In this document: positions 60,008 to 64,000 of the stretch, piece after piece | Numbering within the stretch: the stretch's first letter is position 1 | How the letters are laid out: each line of letters starts with the position of its first letter | NCBI RefSeq assembly: GCF_034058155.1 | Contig: NZ_CP139148.1 | Span: 4,526,001-4,590,000, forward strand | From: Flavobacterium sp. KACC 22761 | GTDB taxonomy: Bacteria; Bacteroidota; Bacteroidia; Flavobacteriales; Flavobacteriaceae | Length of the DNA stretch: 64,000 nucleotides | Direction: 5' to 3' | The notes under the pieces: generated by a model | Told to the model about the DNA's origin: nothing | Database searches by the model: none | The model's input: only the letters and a program-made list of their open reading frames with translations | Translations under genes and position numbers: made by a program

Positions 60008-61405
60008 TTATTTTTTAGTGATGAAAACTCTTTCTAACTCAGTGTCAAGAACTACTTTATAAACTCCCGCCGCAGCTGGATATTTAGCATTTCCGTTCTC
60101 TCCTGGCGACATGGTACAGATTCCGTTTTTGATTAATCTCCAAGAAGGATCCCACCATTGGCCTGTAAAAGTTGCTTCCATCGTTCCTGTTAAAGTGTAT
60201 TCTCCAACTAATTGATAAGGATTTGTCGAATTATTGCTCAAGTGAAGTCCTGTCATTACCCATGCATTCCAAGTATCCCAGTTTGCATCCTTAATTCCGC
60301 CACCACAAACACTTACGAAAGGTCTTCTTTGCGCAGCATCATCATGCCATAATCCGTTTGCAATATCAGCCCATACTTTGCTTGTTGGCGTGTATTTTTC
60401 AACTGTATATTTTAAAGTATTTGGATTCACTTTGATTTTGTAATATCCTTTTGTTGGCAAAATAATTGGCGTTGAAGCAACATCATCAACTAATTCTCCT
60501 GCAGTATTCAAACCAAAACAATGTGGGGCAAAATCTGATTCCTGACCTAAGAAATAAACTTCCTTATTGTCTTTATCTGCATAATATTTGAATTCGAAAT
60601 CCTGTCCGTTTTTCGCGTGGAAATACATTGGAACTCCAACTGCATCAGTTGTTAAGTTTGTCCCTTTCGGCTGATCACATAAAAAGATTGCCGGATATTC
60701 GTTTGTAGCCACAATATTTACATTCAATGATCCTGTATTTGGAATTGCGAATTTATCTTTAGCTGTAATTGTCAAAACATAATCGGCTGCAGTTACTGGC
60801 AATGTATACGTTTTATTGAAAGTATAAGATTGAGGCGATCCTGTTAATTGAATCATTTCGTTGATTCCTAAAGCAGCACATTGAACTTGGACGTAATCAA
60901 TACCTGAATCGTCATTTACTACAAAATTTACTGGCATTTGGTTGCTTGTTGACAATAAAATTACCGCTCCTTCTTTTGGAGTAACCATAGTTATTGACGG
61001 CGCAGCAAATTCTCCATCTAAACGAAGATTGATTTCTTCATTAACTGCATTTCCAGAAACGTCTGTAATTGTCAATTTGATTTTAAACGCTTCCGAAGTT
61101 CCTCTGTTTGCAGGAACTTCAAAAAAATAACTTAGATCATACTTTTTAAGTAAAGGGTCTGTTGCAAACGAAATTACTTTATCAAGTGATAATTCTGGAA
61201 TTTGGATTTCGACACTTTTTAATCCCAAATCGTCAGCAAGAGCCGCTTTGATTTCGAATTTTCGGTTTGGCGCACCATAAATTTCCTTTGTAGCAACAAC
61301 TACTGTAGGATCATCAGATGGAGCGAAATCTGAATCGTTGCTTTGACATCCTGCAAACAAGATGGCAAAAACGGCAAGAAAAAATAAAAATTTATTCTTT
61401 TTCAT
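60008..61405 (-). CDS. surface glycan-binding lipoprotein (SusE/F-like)
   Basis: The 465-residue protein has a lipoprotein signal with Cys20 (LFAGCQSNDSDF), followed by acidic residues favouring surface export. It consists of beta-rich, immunoglobulin-like repeats (SVEIQIPELSLDKVISF, DYVQVQCAALGIN). A C-terminal region has SusE/F-type motifs (GYYKIKVNPNTLKYTVEKY, GVYKVVLDTELERVFITKK). It is encoded before susC and would bind the glycan at the cell surface. Binding specificity cannot be read. Confidence 0.85.
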   Translation of the reverse strand: MKKNKFLFFLAVFAILFAGCQSNDSDFAPSDDPTVVVATKEIYGAPNRKFEIKAALADDLGLKSVEIQIPELSLDKVISFATDPLLKKYDLSYFFEVPANRGTSEAFKIKLTITDVSGNAVNEEINLRLDGEFAAPSITMVTPKEGAVILLSTSNQMPVNFVVNDDSGIDYVQVQCAALGINEMIQLTGSPQSYTFNKTYTLPVTAADYVLTITAKDKFAIPNTGSLNVNIVATNEYPAIFLCDQPKGTNLTTDAVGVPMYFHAKNGQDFEFKYYADKDNKEVYFLGQESDFAPHCFGLNTAGELVDDVASTPIILPTKGYYKIKVNPNTLKYTVEKYTPTSKVWADIANGLWHDDAAQRRPFVSVCGGGIKDANWDTWNAWVMTGLHLSNNSTNPYQLVGEYTLTGTMEATFTGQWWDPSWRLIKNGICTMSPGENGNAKYPAAAGVYKVVLDTELERVFITKK

Positions 61406-62042
61406 TTCTTAAATTTTAAGGTTAGGTTAGTTTGTTTTGTTTTATGCGTAAAGTGATTGTTGAAATAAATGAGTCAGACTCATTTTTGAAGATCTAGATT
61501 GTCTTTTCCTTTTTGGAGAAAGAAAATGACAATAAAAAATCGGTGGTTGGGTTTTTGTCATGTTAGTAAAGTTTGATTAATATTTCCTTTTTTTTGTTTT
61601 TCTAAACAGTTAAGCTTTTATTTTTTGGCCCGCGATTTTTGCCACGGGCCAGATAAGTAATACGTAAAACCAACTCTTACAATCTTATTTTAAAGAAGGC
61701 TCAATTCTTTAAACTGATTAAAAACTTATCAAAAAAATAACACTTATAATTTTACACAGTAATACAACTTAATCTATTACTATCGATGCAAAGAAATGTC
61801 TAAATCACACTTCTAAGGAGGGGTAAAATGGAAAAAAAAGGAGGTCAAAATTGCAATTAATTATTATTTTGGATTAAAATTTACAGAGTATTAAAAAATA
61901 ACCGAATATTTTTACATAATCTGCAATATTTAAAATATTCTTTGTTTTCAGACTAAAACGTTTGAAATTTTTCAAAAAAAATCACTCTCATTTACAAAAT
62001 GCAATTGAGTCGTTAAGAAAACATAAAGTCTGAAAATGGATT
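61406..62042. promoter_or_regulatory. 637-bp upstream region of the arabinogalactan operon
   Basis: This large gap precedes the surface-lipoprotein gene and should hold the operon promoter and the regulator's binding sites. Notable parts are a 19-bp palindrome at 61467-61485, a GGCCCG/CGGGCC hairpin at 61627-61650, and two AAGGAGG copies 23 bases apart at 61815-61821 and 61838-61844. I could not place a TAnnTTTG element. Confidence 0.55.
61467..61485. promoter_or_regulatory. 19-bp palindrome AAATGAGTCAGACTCATTT
   Basis: A perfect dyad around a single central base lies 62 bases upstream of the surface-lipoprotein start. It could be an operator or a leader hairpin. There is no T-run after it. 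Confidence 0.6.
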
Positions 62043-64000
62043 TTAACTGATAATATTCAAATCAGAGTTGAAAGAGCTCTTATATTTTTTAATATACTCC
62101 GAAGGCGTCATTCCAAAAAGTTTCACAAACTGTTGTCTAAAATATTTCGGATCTTCAAAACCAACTTCGGCACTTGCCTGTGCAATATTCATGTCTTCTG
62201 TAAGCATCAACATCGCCGCTCTGCGAATACGGAGTGATCGAATAAAAGCATTTAAAGTCTGTCCCGAAATAATCTTGATTTTGGTATAAAGCGTTCTGTG
62301 GCTCATTCCCATTTCTTGAGCAAAGGTTTTTATCGTAAAATCTTTTTTATGAATATTAGCCTCAACAATATCAATACATTTTTTCAAGATGAACTGATAT
62401 TCTGCCGGAACTTTCTGGGTGTTTTCTTTTAAAGTAATACTATCCAAGAAATAAGTTCTAAGATTGCTTCTGTTTCGCAATAACGATTCCACTCGCGCAA
62501 CAAGAATATCGTCATCAAAAGGTTTCATGATATAATCATCGGCACCATCGTTGATTCCTTGCAAATGCGTTTCTGGATTTTTGGAAGCCGTCAATAAAAT
62601 AACCGGAATATGCGACAAATCATTGCTTTCTTTTATTTTTCGGCACAATTCCAAGCCGTCCATTTGTTCCATAGTAATATCGCTGATTACTAAATCTGGC
62701 ATGTGTTTTTTCGTCAGTTTTAAGCCTTCTTCTCCATTTTCAGCGCTGTAAACCATATAATTTTCCGAAAACATTTTAATTAGATAATTTCTGATATCAT
62801 CATTATCGTCAATAATTAAAATGGTTCGTTTTTCGGTAAGCATTACAGTCTGGAAATCACTTTCAGAAACTTGAGTATTTACCGCATTATTCTCCTCAGT
62901 ATCGTCAATATTCAATTCATCAAAAAGCTGGCTTCTTACTTGAACATCATTTGTGATCACAGCATTTTCAAAATGACTGCTTCCTTTCAGAAATGTTAGT
63001 TTAAATATACTTCCTTTTCCAATTTCACTACTACAGCTCACTTTTCCTTTGTGTTTATCGACAAAATATTTCACGATAAAAAGCCCGATTCCAAAACCGG
63101 TTCCAATGGAAACTTTAGAATTGATTTGTTTGAATTTTTCGAATATTACTTCGATATCTCCTTTGTCGATTCCTTCTCCGCTGTCTGAAATTTCCATTTC
63201 AACATCAGAATTCGTTTCTGTCAATTTCAAATTAATTTCACCTCCAATTGGCGTGTATTTAAAAGCATTGGACATTAAATTGAACAGTGAAATTTCGATT
63301 TTTTCATAATCCCCAATTATCTCAATTTCGTTTTCAGGAATCTCAAAACCATAATTGATGTTTTTATCTTTCGCCTGATTCACAAAACATTGATACACTT
63401 CATTGCAAAGCTTATTGACATTTATAGGCGATAATCGAAGCGAATCGGCATCATTTTCGGCTTTTCTGAAAAGCAAAAGTTGATCGACCAAACTCAAAAG
63501 ACGTCTGGCATTTCGGTGCGCAATGGCCAAATCACTTCCTGAAGATCCGTTTTCAACACGTTCCTTCTGAACGGCTTTTTTCAGCGGATTGATAATCAGC
63601 GAAAGCGGCGTTCTAAATTCATGCGAAATATAAGTGAACATCGACGATTGTTTCTCAGCAATTTCTTTTTCTTTCTTGCTTTCTAATTCGGCAATTTTGA
63701 CTTTATATTTAAGTTTTTCTTTGTTTTTTTGGTAATCTAAATACAGAAAAAGTGCGCCTGCAATTGCAAGTAAATATAAAGTGTAGGCCCACCAGGTTCT
63801 GTACCAAGGCGGTAAAACTTGAATAGAAACCAAACTGACTTCTTTATTCCAACCGCCTTTAAAATTGGTTGTTTTAACCTTGAAAGTATATTTTCCTTCT
63901 GGCAATCTCGAGTAATTTGCTTTTCGGGCTTGACCCACATAATTCCACTGTTCATCCCAGCCTTCCAAAAAATACGCATAATTTATTTTGTCGGCATTAT
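62043..64000 (-). CDS. hybrid two-component regulator, C-terminal part (cut by window end)
   Basis: The frame stays open to the last base of the window, so this is the 3' part of a larger gene. Encoded in order are the end of a Y_Y_Y domain (YFLEGWDEQWNYVGQ), a membrane segment (WWAYTLYLLAIAGALFLYL), and HisKA (YISHEFRTPLSLI). HATPase (LMSNAFKYTPIGG, GTGFGIGLFIVKYF), a receiver (ILIIDDNDDIRNYL, LVISDITMEQMDG, YIMKPF) and an AraC-type HTH (TIKTFAQEMGMSHRTLYTKI) follow. It most likely activates the arabinogalactan genes that follow it on the same strand. The propeller sensor domain should lie beyond the edge. Confidence 0.95.
   Translation of the reverse strand, partial: NADKINYAYFLEGWDEQWNYVGQARKANYSRLPEGKYTFKVKTTNFKGGWNKEVSLVSIQVLPPWYRTWWAYTLYLLAIAGALFLYLDYQKNKEKLKYKVKIAELESKKEKEIAEKQSSMFTYISHEFRTPLSLIINPLKKAVQKERVENGSSGSDLAIAHRNARRLLSLVDQLLLFRKAENDADSLRLSPINVNKLCNEVYQCFVNQAKDKNINYGFEIPENEIEIIGDYEKIEISLFNLMSNAFKYTPIGGEINLKLTETNSDVEMEISDSGEGIDKGDIEVIFEKFKQINSKVSIGTGFGIGLFIVKYFVDKHKGKVSCSSEIGKGSIFKLTFLKGSSHFENAVITNDVQVRSQLFDELNIDDTEENNAVNTQVSESDFQTVMLTEKRTILIIDDNDDIRNYLIKMFSENYMVYSAENGEEGLKLTKKHMPDLVISDITMEQMDGLELCRKIKESNDLSHIPVILLTASKNPETHLQGINDGADDYIMKPFDDDILVARVESLLRNRSNLRTYFLDSITLKENTQKVPAEYQFILKKCIDIVEANIHKKDFTIKTFAQEMGMSHRTLYTKIKIISGQTLNAFIRSLRIRRAAMLMLTEDMNIAQASAEVGFEDPKYFRQQFVKLFGMTPSEYIKKYKSSFNSDLNIIS

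Noticed and set aside
61828..61860. Ten-codon frame (MEKKGGQNCN) after AAGGAGG on the plus strand
   Set aside because: Bacteroidota do not generally use Shine-Dalgarno sites and the frame is very short; the AAGGAGG pair is better read as a repeated site.
63737..63968. Start of the terminal regulator gene at 63968
   Set aside because: The frame continues to the window edge with Y_Y_Y-domain residues (NADKINYAYFLEGW), so the ATG at 63968 is internal.

Overview
The window looks like chromosomal DNA of a flavobacterium (phylum Bacteroidota, close to Flavobacterium). It is AT-rich. It carries two SusC/SusD pairs, hybrid two-component regulators, DUF families typical of the phylum, TAnnTTTG-type -7 elements, and almost no Shine-Dalgarno sequences. 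I saw no rRNA, tRNA or CRISPR array.

Layout. (1) 0.1-4.1 kb: a CinA-like amidohydrolase, small stress or envelope-type hypotheticals (one frameshifted in an A8 run), a perfect AGATTTT tandem repeat, a SpoIIAA-like protein and a two-gene outer-membrane/periplasmic operon. (2) 4.5-6.7 kb: a ComEC-like metallo-beta-lactamase-fold protein, nested inverted repeats and an IS200-type tnpA. (3) 6.8-18.0 kb: an ECF sigma / FecR / STN-containing SusC / SusD transduction system. Next to it are a secreted PI-PLC, a secreted metallophosphoesterase and a HAD phosphatase, which suggests uptake of a phosphorylated substrate. (4) 18.2-34.4 kb: a uronate locus. It has DUF4861, a LacI regulator, YhcH, Eda, an SDR mannonate oxidoreductase, UxuA, a secreted beta-helix protein, a hybrid two-component system, GH88 and GH2, but no SusC/SusD pair. 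(5) 34.7-43.3 kb: a DUF2911 protein, a Tat-exported molybdenum aldehyde oxidoreductase (PaoABC type) with MocA, XdhC and a cysteine desulfurase for its cofactor, and a YegP protein. (6) 43.4-64.0 kb: a complete-looking type II arabinogalactan utilization locus on the minus strand. In transcription order it is hybrid two-component regulator (cut by the window edge), surface glycan-binding lipoprotein, SusC, SusD, GH30 lipoprotein, GH30, GH2, GH27, GH43-like/GH51 fusion and GH43.

How the genes work together. In the arabinogalactan locus the surface GH30 would cut beta-1,6-galactan side chains and SusCD would import the pieces. The periplasmic GH30, GH2, GH27, GH51 and GH43 enzymes would then remove galactose and arabinose. 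GH88 and the uronate catabolic genes at 21-34 kb could take up the glucuronate that decorates such glycans, with UxuA and Eda feeding it to pyruvate and glyceraldehyde-3-phosphate. The isomerase UxaC and the kinase KdgK needed to complete that route are not in the window.

Almost every convergent or operon-end gap holds long imperfect inverted repeats of a few sequence families, and these families recur through the window. All functional calls come from reading motifs and family resemblance; no database search was possible.
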